Source of the DNA: Tillus elongatus
Taxonomy: Eukaryota > Arthropoda > Insecta > Coleoptera > Cleridae
Direction of reading: 5' to 3'
DNA: 64,000 nt
Assembly: GCA_964006375.1 (NCBI GenBank)
Contig: OZ023263.1
Location: forward strand, 135,799,563 to 135,863,562
The notes beneath the pieces were generated by a model. The model was given only the letters and a program-made list of their open reading frames with translations. It searched no databases and had not been told where the DNA came from. The position numbers and the translations under genes are program-made. Below, piece by piece: positions 54,352-64,000 of the stretch. Position 1 is the stretch's first letter. Each line of letters opens with the position of its first letter.

Positions 54352-55082
54352 TGTTGCGTTTTCTCCGGGTTCTGGATAAGTGAGACTTTAAATTTTAACA
54401 AAACAACTTTATTTACTATCTAAATATGCATACAATAAAAGTTCTAGAATGTTTCTCTCACAAAACACTTAGTTTATCTGGCCTTACACTGGTTACTAAT
54501 CTGCACACAAGTCACTATACTGAAACTACGGTCTCTACTTCACACTAGTTACTGCTTCTTCTAGTCACTCCAACATTCTTTTATTAACTGAACTGAACTG
54601 GCTGGCTTGCTTTCGCGTTTATATACTCGCCGTACCTTCCACCTCGTTCTGGGGCGTTCCAATCCAGAAGGTTCCAGGACCTTCTCTTACTAGAAGGTTC
54701 TGTGAATACAGATCGGTCTCGTGTGTATACAGGGGGATGTATATACAGGATGATCCAAATGTGGTCATCACTCCTATGTTACACAAGAGGTGTTTCTCGT
54801 AATATAAGATCTATCTGCGTATACAGGGTGTAAGGGTTCTCTGCGCGTACAGGGTGTTCGGAATGTGCAGACCTCAGTTATCCGTTCCGACGGGGTACAA
54901 GTTGGTAACTTCGTTATTTCTGGTCCTAGAGGGTTGAGACTTCGCCTGAGGGGGGTCACCCCAGGCACCCCCAGGGGGGTGGGGAAGCGGTGTTGCCAGA
55001 TCGTGCAAAAATTCCCAGATGTTGGGGAAATTCTGGAGATGTGGCAACACCGCACCTGCATCTATTGAAGTGCTTTGTAACA
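54352..55082 (-). repeat. LTR of element D (3' LTR)
   Basis: Same length as the other LTR; about eleven base differences counted by eye, near 1.5 percent. Confidence 0.95.
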
Positions 55083-55096
55083 CTGCCCCCCTCCTT
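55083..55096 (-). promoter_or_regulatory. Polypurine tract of element D
   Basis: AAGGAGGGGGGCAG on the minus strand next to the 3' LTR. Confidence 0.7.
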
Positions 55097-56384
55097 AGGA
55101 CTGTTCGTCCCGAACAATATTTACCGGCCGCCAACTTGGGGGTTCGTTGCCTCGATAGGGACTCAACCTCTCTATGTGAACAACTTTGGGTTTAGTTCTT
55201 GGAGACAGCTGGATTCTGTAGACTAGGTCGTTAATTTTCTTAGTCACCAAATATGGCCCTTCCCATGGTTTCTGGAGTTTGGGACTGAGGCCCTTTCTCC
55301 TTGTTGGTTGGTACAGCCACACTGCATCACCTTCCTTGAATGTATGGGGTGTTGCTCTGCGATCCAAGCGCATCTTCATCCGGTCACTGCTTAAGAGGAG
55401 CCTATCTCTGACGCATCTGTGTATAGTGCGCAGATTTCCTTCTAGGTCGGCGACATACTCAGGTAACGTAGCTAGGTCCGCTATGTCCTCGTTCGGTGGT
55501 GGTCTCGTCATGTCGATTGGTAACCGCATCTCTCTGCCGGTCAACATCATGGATGGGGTGTAGCCGGTAGATTCATGCTGAGAGCTTCTGTAAGCTATGA
55601 GGAACAGAGGTATCAGCTTGTCCCAGTTTCTCTGATTCTCATCGACAAACATAGCAAGATACTGGTTGATGGTCCTGTTATGCCGTTCTACCATACCGTC
55701 TGATTGAGGGTGGAGTGGCGTTGTTCGTGTTTTCTTTATGCCTAGCAAGTCCATTAGGCTCTTCCAGACCTCTGATTCGAAATTCCGGCCCTGGTCGGCG
55801 TGAATCTCCAATGGTACGCCATGTCGCGATATGACATTTTCCAACAGGGCTTCTGCTACGGTCGTTGCCTCTTGGTTGGGGATCGGCGCAACTTCAGGCC
55901 ATTTTGAGAAGTAGTCCATCGCCACCATTATGTATCTGTTCCCAGACTCTGTGATTGGAAAAGGTCCTGCGATGTCTACGGCAACTCTCTCCCACGGTGT
56001 ACCTGAGATGTACTGCATCATTTTTCCTCTGGTTCGGGTCTTTGGTCCTTTCTTTGAAGCACATTGGTCACATCTTTTGCACCATTCTTCCACGCTCCTT
56101 CGGCAGTTTATCCAATAGAAGCGGTCTCTCACTCTGGCAAGAGTCCTGTTGACCCCAAAGTGGCATCCACTTCTACTATTGTGTAACTCTTGAAGAACAC
56201 TGCTTATGCACTCACTTGGCACAACGGTCTGGTATATACAGTCTCTACCATCGGCAGTTTCCCATTTTCGAGTGATCATGTCATTCTTTAGACACAATGA
56301 GTCCCATTGTAGCCAGTAGCCTTTAACCTCCGCCCCAAACCGGAACACATCGTGCCAATCAGGTTTTTTCCCTTTTGTAGCCAT
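55095..56384 (-). CDS. Element D integrase region of pol
   Basis: An open frame of 429 residues. HHCC finger: HNSRSGCHFGVNRTL with CKRCDQC. Catalytic core: AVDIAGPFP (Asp), IHADQGRNFES (Asp) and PQSDGMVERHNRTI (Glu). A C-terminal region with FKEGDAVWLYQPTRRKGLSPKL and KPWEGPYLV (GPY/F module) follows. It is in another frame than the RNase H part (56288-57661), with which it overlaps by 97 bases. A one-base deletion in the GKK run near 56370 explains this, so the native protein is one polyprotein and this copy is broken. Confidence 0.85.
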   Translation of the reverse strand: MATKGKKPDWHDVFRFGAEVKGYWLQWDSLCLKNDMITRKWETADGRDCIYQTVVPSECISSVLQELHNSRSGCHFGVNRTLARVRDRFYWINCRRSVEEWCKRCDQCASKKGPKTRTRGKMMQYISGTPWERVAVDIAGPFPITESGNRYIMVAMDYFSKWPEVAPIPNQEATTVAEALLENVISRHGVPLEIHADQGRNFESEVWKSLMDLLGIKKTRTTPLHPQSDGMVERHNRTINQYLAMFVDENQRNWDKLIPLFLIAYRSSQHESTGYTPSMMLTGREMRLPIDMTRPPPNEDIADLATLPEYVADLEGNLRTIHRCVRDRLLLSSDRMKMRLDRRATPHTFKEGDAVWLYQPTRRKGLSPKLQKPWEGPYLVTKKINDLVYRIQLSPRTKPKVVHIERLSPYRGNEPPSWRPVNIVRDEQS

Positions 56385-57661
56385 TCTCTAATATTTTTCA
56401 AGTCTGGATCTGTCTTCTGTGCGTCTCTGATGTATTCAAGATTTACGTCTAGATCGGTGTTATTCTCCTGTCCTGCCACCAGTTGTTTGATCTGATGAGT
56501 TACTTTGTCGATCTCTTTGTTCTCTTGTCGCTCGCAAAATTTACATTCATGCACTGAACATGGTCTTCTCGACAGGCTGTCTGCATTGGCGTGACTTCTT
56601 CCTTTTCGATGTTCAATCCGGAAGTCGTAGCTCTGCAGTTTCTCTATCCATCGGGCTATCTGTCCTTCGGGATTTCTAAAGTTCAGAAGCCATTGCAGAG
56701 CAGAGTGATCCGACCTCACGCGGAATGTTCTTCCATACAGGAAGCTGTGGAAATGTTCGATGGATCTTACAACTGCCAGCAGTTCTTTCCGGGTTACACA
56801 GTAATTCCTTTCTGCTTTTCCGAACGTTTTGCTGAAGTAGCCTATCACAACTTCTTCTCCGACTTGGAGCTGCGAGAGTACTGCCCCAATGCCATACTGG
56901 GAAGCATCGGTGTCCAGTATGAACAGTCCTTCGTCCTGAGGATAAGCCAGTATAGGAGCAGTGAGAAGACGATGTTTGAGTTCTCTAAAAGACTCTGGGC
57001 AATCTGGTGACCAGATGAACTCGACCTTATTTTCAGTCAGGCTATGCAGAGGTTTAGCAATGCTGCTGAAGTACTTCACAAAGCGTCGGTAGTAGCTGCA
57101 AAGTCCCAGAAAACTTCTGACCTCATGTTTGTTCCTCGGCACAGGCCAGTCTCTTACTGCCTTTATTTTCTCTGGATCAGTTTCTATCCCTTTCTCAGAA
57201 ACGACATGTCCGAGGAAACTCACTTTCTTCTGGAAGAGGATACATTTCTTGGGATTAAGTTGCAGATTGGCACCTCTCAGCCTGAAGAAAACTTGCTTCA
57301 GATTCGACAGGTGTTCATCGAAAGTCCTTCCAATCACCATGACATCATCGAGATACACCAGGAATGTTTCCCATGTCAGTCCTCTCAGCACTAACTCCAT
57401 TAGTCGCTCGAAGGTGGCAGGAGCATTACATAAGCCGAATGGCATGACCTTGAATTGGTACAACCCATTCCCGGTTGAAAAAGCAGTCTTCTCCTTATCG
57501 TCTTTATGGAGTTCTACTTGCCAGTAGCCACTTTTCAGGTCTAATGTAGAGAACCACTTTGATCCGGCCAAAGTGTTCAAAGTGTCGTCGATCCGGGGCA
57601 GGGGATAACTGTCTTTCTTGGTGACATCATTCAGCTTCCTATAGTCCACGCAAAATCTCAT
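56288..57661 (-). pseudogene. Element D reverse transcriptase and RNase H region of pol
   Basis: FCVDYRKLNDVTKKDSYPLP, STLDLKSGYWQVEL, FKVMPFGLCNAPATFERLM and FLVYLDDVMVIG (YLDD) mark the reverse transcriptase. FILDTDASQYGIGAVLSQ, ELLAVV and VRSDHSALQWLL mark RNase H. The frame is separated from gag-protease by a single TAG at 57674-57676 and from integrase by a frameshift. Without those two changes the element would be complete. Confidence 0.85.
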
Positions 57662-57673
57662 AGTGCCGTCTTT

Positions 57674-59572
57674 CTAGGTGACCAAAACTACTGGGGACGA
57701 CCAAGGACTATTAGACTCCTCGATCACACCATCTTCCAGCATTTCATTAACCATCGCCTTGATTTCTGATTGCTTGGCAAAAGGCAGTCTTCTTGGCGGC
57801 TGTCTAATTGGTCTTGCGTCGCCAGTATTAATTCTCTGTTGCACTAGACTCGTACGACCTGTTATTTTATCTTGAGCGAAAATATCGGCCTCCTCCAATA
57901 TGAACTTCAGGGCCATTTCCATCTCCATGTTGTTCAATTGGCCCCATGAATTCTTGAACCGCTCTACTATTTCTACTGGCAGTCTTTTGTCTAATGCAGT
58001 GGGTGTCACGTTTTTGGACAATGTCACTCGGTCAATGGGTTCGCAAGTGGCGATAACCTCACCTTTCTTCAATGTGACCCTGTTAGTTTGTACGTTAGCC
58101 ACTCTTATGGGTATTGTCCTCTTCGGGTCTACTAAGCAACGTGCGACGAGGGCACCATCATGTCTATCTTTTAAGGGCTCCGCTATGAGAGCATTCATAC
58201 TATCAAATTTCTTCTCTAGTCTGGCTCTGACAATCTTCTCACTGTTACCAGGAATCCGTGTATCCTCGTCGACAATAAGTCTCACCCTGGGATTAGCTTC
58301 GCCTGCTGTTGGAGATAAATACAACTCTTCGTTACCGATTTTCAAGATCTTATTCTGGAAGTCTACTGACAGGACATCGAAATCTTCCAATAAATCCAGG
58401 CCCAGAATAAATTCGTCGACGATTTCTGCGACGACAGCCCTTACCTGTAGCTCAGGTCTGCCCAGCCTAATGTAAACAGTGGCCTCTCCATGCACGGGTA
58501 TTCTATCTCCTTTTGCCGTCTCCAACACAGGCTGTTTGTTGGTAGTGAGTGCTGACTTGTTTGGCAACATGTCTGGACGTACAACGGATCTAGTGGCACC
58601 AGTATCGATGGTGAAACTGCATTGTCTTCCGTCTATGCTGCCAGGTATAACGAGGCTCTCGTGGTAGCGTCGGATAGTGGAGACCCTGACCTTGGGGCCT
58701 TGGGTCTCGCATGCCAGCTGCCGCCCCCTTACACTGGCGTCAGGTCGTTTTCCCTGATGGCGCTCCCTGTTGGTGTATTCTTGTCTTCTGCATGCCACTT
58801 GTTGGGTTTGTGAGCACTGCCTACTTATGTGCCCTTTCCTACCACACTTGTAGCATTCTATTTGGGACCAATCTGTTTTCGTCTTACGTGCTCCAACCGT
58901 TGCAGTGAGCTTGCTTATGGCTTCCTTCATCAACTTGATTTCTCGCCTTAGTGCCTCTGTCGTGTCTGAAAGGTCCTCTTTCTCCTTCACTTCGCGCAGC
59001 CTGTTGCGGGGAGGTTGAGATGCATTCTTGGCTGCTTCAAATTCCAAGCCATAAACGACGCAGTCTGTAAGTGTTTTGAACCTTCCGAGCCTCAAAGATT
59101 GTTGCATCTCGTTGTCAAGTACCCCATCGATGAAGGTCTGGACGGTGATCTGGTTAACAAATTCTTCTGGGGCTTGGGGATACGCCAGTCGCACAAGTTT
59201 CTCCACTTCGGCACTAAATTCTTGCAGCGTCTCATTTGGCTTTTGGACCCTTGACTTTAGTTGTGTCTGGTAGACCTGGCTCATGTACTTGTTACCATAT
59301 CTCAAATCTAGGGCCTGTATCACTGTTAAGTAGTTTTGCTGTTTCGACTCCGGGATGTTCTGGAGGATTTCTAGGGCTTTACCTCGAAGCGAGAGAATTA
59401 GAGCAGTTGCTGCCTGTTGTTCGCTCCACCCATTGCTGAGAGCTGCCGCTTCAAACTGCCTCCTGTACATGGGCCACGATGTTTCTCCGTCAAAAGTCGG
59501 CGGCTTCAAGGTTCCATGAGGCCGCTGCACGATTGGCATATCTTCTTCCGGACGATTTTGAGCTGGGGACAT
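57674..59572 (-). CDS. Element D Gag and protease
   Basis: A 632-residue frame starting MSPAQNRPEED. A capsid-like domain covers about 20-200 (FDGETSWPMYRRQFEAAAL, LRGKALEIL). One CCHC knuckle is CYKCGRKGHISRQC (about 240-253). The protease shows FTIDTGATRSVV (about 323-334) and IVDEFILGLDLLEDF. The C-terminus runs into the reverse transcriptase entry block DGVIEESNSPWSSPVVLVT and ends at the TAG. Gag and Pol share one frame, as in elements that make a single polyprotein. Confidence 0.85.
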   Translation of the reverse strand: MSPAQNRPEEDMPIVQRPHGTLKPPTFDGETSWPMYRRQFEAAALSNGWSEQQAATALILSLRGKALEILQNIPESKQQNYLTVIQALDLRYGNKYMSQVYQTQLKSRVQKPNETLQEFSAEVEKLVRLAYPQAPEEFVNQITVQTFIDGVLDNEMQQSLRLGRFKTLTDCVVYGLEFEAAKNASQPPRNRLREVKEKEDLSDTTEALRREIKLMKEAISKLTATVGARKTKTDWSQIECYKCGRKGHISRQCSQTQQVACRRQEYTNRERHQGKRPDASVRGRQLACETQGPKVRVSTIRRYHESLVIPGSIDGRQCSFTIDTGATRSVVRPDMLPNKSALTTNKQPVLETAKGDRIPVHGEATVYIRLGRPELQVRAVVAEIVDEFILGLDLLEDFDVLSVDFQNKILKIGNEELYLSPTAGEANPRVRLIVDEDTRIPGNSEKIVRARLEKKFDSMNALIAEPLKDRHDGALVARCLVDPKRTIPIRVANVQTNRVTLKKGEVIATCEPIDRVTLSKNVTPTALDKRLPVEIVERFKNSWGQLNNMEMEMALKFILEEADIFAQDKITGRTSLVQQRINTGDARPIRQPPRRLPFAKQSEIKAMVNEMLEDGVIEESNSPWSSPVVLVT

Positions 59573-59671
59573 TCCAGCAACTCCTCTTGATTTCAGCCAT
59601 CTCGTCGTAGTCAGTCGATCTGGTGTTTACCATTTACAGCTAGCTTACTTGTTCACTTCTTCACTCACTTA

Positions 59672-59688
59672 TCCCACTTCTGACACCA
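59672..59688 (-). promoter_or_regulatory. Primer binding site of element D
   Basis: TGGTGTCAGAAGTGGGA on the minus strand, three bases inside the 5' LTR. It would pair with the 3' end of a host tRNA; I cannot name which. Confidence 0.6.
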
Positions 59689-59691
59689 AAT

Positions 59692-60422
59692 TGTTGCGTT
59701 TTCTCCGGGTTCTGGATAAGTGAGACTTTAAATTTTAACAAAACAACTTTATTTACTATCTAAATATGGATACAATAAAAGTTCTAGAATGTCTCTCCCA
59801 CAAAACACTTTGTTTATCTGGCCTTACACTGGTTACTAATCTGCACACAAGTCACTATACTGAAACTACGGTCTCTACTTCACACTAGTTACTGCTTCTT
59901 CTAGTCACTCCAACATTCTTTTACTAACTGAACTGAACTGGCTGGCTTGCTTTCGCGTTTATATACTCGCCATACCTTCCACCTCGTTCTGGGGCGTTCC
60001 ATTCCAGAAGGTTCCAGGACCTTCTCTTACTAGAAGGTTCTGTGAATACAGATCGGTCTCGTGTGTATACAGGGGGATGTATATACAGGATGATCCAAAT
60101 GTGGTCATCACTCCTATGTTACACAAGAGGTGTTTCTCGTAATATAAGATCTCTCTGCGTATACAGGGTGTAAGGGTTCTCTGCGCGTACAGGGTGTTCG
60201 GAATGTTCAGACCTCAGTTATCCGTTCCGACGGGGTACAAGTTGGTAACTTCGTTATTTCTGGTCCTAGAGGGTTGAGACTTCGCCTGAGGGGGGTCACC
60301 CCAGGCACCCCCAGGGGGGTGGGGAGGCGGTGTTGCCAGATTGTGCAAAAATTCCCAGATGTTGGGGAAATTCTGGAGATGTGGCAACACCGCACCTGCA
60401 TCTATTGAAGTGCTTTGTAACA
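59692..60422 (-). repeat. LTR of element D (5' LTR)
   Basis: Direct repeat of 54352-55082. Parts of it are read through by the frame of element C gag-protease, giving a false C-terminus there. Confidence 0.95.
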
Positions 60423-62134
60423 ATATGTTGCGCAAGCATCGCTTCAATCTCTCCCTTGAGTACAGCTTGTTTGGCAGCAGGCATCCTGTATGGTGGTACT
60501 GCAATCGGGGCGTCGTCGCTCAGCTTGATAGAATGTTCAGCATATAGAGTTGGAGGTCCATCTTTGGCAAAAATATCAGAATTCTCCTCTAACAGAATAT
60601 TAAAAAGATATTTTTCTTCGTTTACTAACATAACGCCTTCATTTTCTTGGAGATGTAGGACAGACAGGGCAGACAAGTCAGTCTGAGTTGTGTCAGGGGG
60701 TTTTGGCATCACTCCACGAGCCATTGGTTCTCTGTTAAAAGCATAAACCTTGGTTGGTTCATCTTCGAAATACCAATTGTTTCTAGACACATGCATTACC
60801 ATTTTGGCAACGTGTATGAAGTCAATTCCCAGCAATGTCTTGCTTTGCGTATGATCTGGCACTCCAATAAGAGTGTGACGTAGTGTGCGACCTTGAAGCT
60901 GGATCACAGTGGTGAAGGTAATGGCTTCAACTTTTCTTACCTTACCATCAGCTAAAACCATATAATGAGTAGCTCTAGAATATGGATAATTCAGAGAAAA
61001 AACTCTTTCTATGAGACGATGGCCAGCGATACTCATTCTGGCACCAGTGTCCACATGGGCAAGACCTATGAGTCCGAGTACACCAACCTTCAGCATCGGT
61101 CTTGAGACTTCCTCACTAATCTTCCTCGTTTCCGCAAACAGGAACTCGATCATTGACGCAGGGAGATCACTTGCAGAATTTCTGGAGTTCCCTGAACCAG
61201 CATTTCGTCCTACTGTACAGTTTGGGCATCGACTGCGAATATATCCTAGGTTTCCGCATCCGAAGCAAACGAGTCCAGTTTTGGCACTCTCCTTGTGAAG
61301 TGGAGCTGTGTTGGGCTTAGGTTCACTTGCCTTTTTCTTGCGACAGTTCTGAATTACATGTCCGAAGTTTTCGCAGTAACTACATTTTGGGCGAAACTTC
61401 TGAATTTTCGGCTGTGAACTCGCAGCAGCAGCCTTAGGCTTCTCCAATTTCTCCTCTCTTAAGAGTTCTTCCACGGCGCGAGCTTTCACCAGCAGTTCAT
61501 CGAACGTTTTAATTGAATCACGCTGTACATTCTTCCTAACATCCAGACGTAACAATCCATAGACCATATCGAGTTGATGTGTTTCATGCAGTTCTGGCTC
61601 TGCAGGTAACTGAGACAACAAAGCTCTAACCGAACTAACAAAAATATCTGTCGACATATCTTCTGGTTGATCTTTGCTGAAAACTTCTTTAAAAATTTGA
61701 TAAGCAGGCTTTCTGTATCCAAAATTGTGTCTTAAAGCGGCGATTGCTTCTGTCCAGGTGTGAAGAGTTGACTTAACTCCTTGATACAAAGTCGCAGCAC
61801 ATCCTTGTAGCAACATAGGCAAACCCTTCAAGGCATTTGCATCAGTAATTTTCAGGCAGTCCTTATATATGGTAACTGCATCAATAAAAGCATTCACGTC
61901 TTCATTTTCACCAGAAAAGCGAGAAGAACATTTAGAAAAATTATTTTCAGTTGCAGCTGACGCTGAAGTACCAGTACTTGCTGTAAAAATATTTTTCATA
62001 TTCTCCATGAGGGCTTGGAACTGTTCTGCAGTCATCACAATATTCGTAGATGAGCTTTGAGATAAGGCAGGGGAAGAACGCGACGAAATTGGGGGTTCAT
62101 TACCCTGAGAAACATTTAAATCCGGATCAGGCAT
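60423..62134 (-). pseudogene. Element C Gag and protease (cut by element D)
   Basis: The frame starts MPDPDLNVSQGNEPP and is open for 570 residues up to the D insertion. The capsid region (about 60-230) shows FSGENEDVNAFIDAV and LLSQLPAEPELHETHQ. The first knuckle is a standard CSYCENFGHVIQNC. The second, CFGCGNLGYIRSRC, has Tyr where His is expected. The protease is AHVDTGARMSI, with LLGIDFI as the flap/second block. The last native residues are EIEAMLAQHI; what follows in the frame is LTR sequence of D. Confidence 0.8.
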
Positions 62135-62798
62135 TTCAATGTTACAAATACAAGTCCTAGAACGTAAATTATATGGAATACAAGCACAAATTCGCTCCGT
62201 TTTGAACGATTTTGGAGTTCAGTTAATGTCATATAAACAACACAAATAAATATACCTAAGCAGTCTGATCAAATATCTAATCTTGCATAAATGTCCGGTG
62301 TCTCAATTTTACAATAACACAAATCAAATAATTAATGATCAAATTTCAATTTTGCATAAAAGTTCGGTGTCTCAATTTTACAACACAAATAATTAAATAA
62401 TTGCAGTTCTGCACGTACCAAGTGCATTAAACGCGTTTCTACACGACAAGAAATACAGTACAGTCATTTAATGTTCAAATTGGAACGTACTTACATCATT
62501 TTGCAGTGTATTCAGCTGTCAGCAGGAATCATTCCTGAAAGTTTCACTTTATCACTCGAAACTAAACAAGAGTCACTTATTGGGTGTTAAATTCTCAAAC
62601 CTTCTATCTGTAGTTCGTTAAAACTAAAAACCGCGCGCGATACATCAACAGGTTAGGTTGTTTTCGCGTTAATACTTTTCCAGCACCAAACAAGGTGAAA
62701 ATACATTACAGCATCCTCAAGGAATGATAGCATTTACTCAAAATCACGTAATAACACTGTTTTTTAACTACGGCGTCACATTGGGCGTCAATTTATTA
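62135..62798 (-). other. Leader of element C
   Basis: About 660 bases without a gene between the 5' LTR and gag. A primer-site-like 'gacgcccaatgtgacgcc' stands at about 62788-62771. A short repeat 'tttcggtgtctcaattttac' type phrase occurs twice (about 62297 and 62365). Confidence 0.5.
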
Positions 62799-63087
62799 TG
62801 TGACGGTGGTTTTGTCACACGTGGGTTCTGGTAAGCCGTGGTAGTTAATGAAATCGGTGTATTATTATTGTGATTTTTATTAACACTAAACTTAACATTT
62901 CAATACGGGAAAATAACGAAACTAATTAATACTTCTGAATAATAGGACATGAAAAGAAAACAGAACATTGTTCAATATAGAAAATAACGTCTTTTCGACA
63001 TATTCAGTTTTCCCGAACCTCACACAGCTGGCTTCTCACTTCTACCTGTTTTACCGGCGGCAGCTCATGCGCTTCCGGCTTCATCTA
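62799..63087 (-). repeat. LTR of element C (5' LTR)
   Basis: Direct repeat of 51118-51406 with one difference. Confidence 0.9.

Positions 63088-64000
<913 letters not shown>

Larger units (their letters stand above)
54352..60422 (-). mobile_element. Ty3/gypsy-type LTR retrotransposon D, nested in C
   Basis: LTRs of 731 bp at 54352-55082 and 59692-60422 (TGTTGCG...TTTGTAACA). ATAT flanks both ends (54348-54351 and 60423-60426), a 4-bp target duplication. Joining the flanks across D restores a continuous C reading frame. Primer-site-like TGGTGTCAGAAGTGGGA is at 59688-59672, and the polypurine tract AAGGAGGGGGGCAG at about 55096-55083. Gag-pol has one stop and one frameshift. Confidence 0.9.
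51118..63087 (-). mobile_element. Ty3/gypsy-type LTR retrotransposon C, split by element D
   Basis: Direct LTRs of 289 bp lie at 51118-51406 and 62799-63087. The coding strand is minus: gag and protease at 62134-60423, then, after the nested element D, reverse transcriptase, RNase H and integrase at 54351-51471. A purine-rich tract (AGAGGGAGAACT on the minus strand) stands next to the left LTR and a primer-site-like GACGCCCAATGTGACGCC next to the right one. No target duplication is visible outside the LTRs. One stop and one frameshift break pol. Confidence 0.85.

Overview
The window is A+T-rich insect DNA, very probably one intron of a developmental gene that has filled up with nested mobile elements. 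The only ordinary host coding sequence is at the right edge (63871-64000, minus strand). It is an exon encoding residues 4-46 of an Otx/orthodenticle-type homeodomain, ending at a splice donor. The rest of the homeodomain is not found in the window, so the intron probably runs leftward through most or all of it. A beetle-like genome is plausible, but the order is not proven.

Left part (1-20570): a Ty3/gypsy-type LTR element cut by the window edge (gag, start of pol); a mariner-like element with inverted repeats of about 220 bp, split by a hAT transposon with 8-bp target duplications; a decayed jockey/CR1-group LINE that carries a 152-bp fragment of a second LINE family; a larger dead copy of that second LINE; and a second decayed mariner-like transposase.

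Centre (20571-47301): two inverted copies of a virus-like DNA element of the Polinton/Maverick or polinton-like-virus kind. Element A (20571-34875) has exact 6-bp duplications TTTGTT. Element B (37566-47301) sits in TATATA. Both begin AGTAGATAG, have long terminal inverted repeats, and carry the same module: a double jelly-roll-like major capsid candidate, a jelly-roll or penton-like minor capsid candidate, an A32/FtsK-HerA-type packaging ATPase, a KilA-N protein with a conserved C-terminal domain, a conserved acidic protein, and two small conserved ORFs. Neither has a recognisable family-B DNA polymerase or retroviral-type integrase, so mobility and replication would need help in trans. B looks intact in every core gene. 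A is broken in the capsid gene (stop plus deletion), the KilA-N gene (frameshift) and the acidic-protein gene (LINE insertion). A also carries in its left arm a 1.87-kb nested element with near-perfect 265-bp inverted repeats and a short HUH-Rep-like gene. The arms hold CRE and NRF1-type palindromes and a tRNA-like motif. A CAGCTG tandem array lies beside the ATPase gene in both copies.

Between A and B (34882-37565) are the remains of the mariner tail and a 5'-truncated LINE with an RNase H domain. Right part (47302-63870): TA microsatellites, a very decayed BEL/Pao fragment, an imperfect tandem repeat, and a Ty3/gypsy-type element (51118-63087) with a second Ty3/gypsy-type element (54352-60422, 731-bp LTRs, ATAT duplication) inserted in its reverse transcriptase region. 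Family names come from motifs read by eye; no database search was possible.
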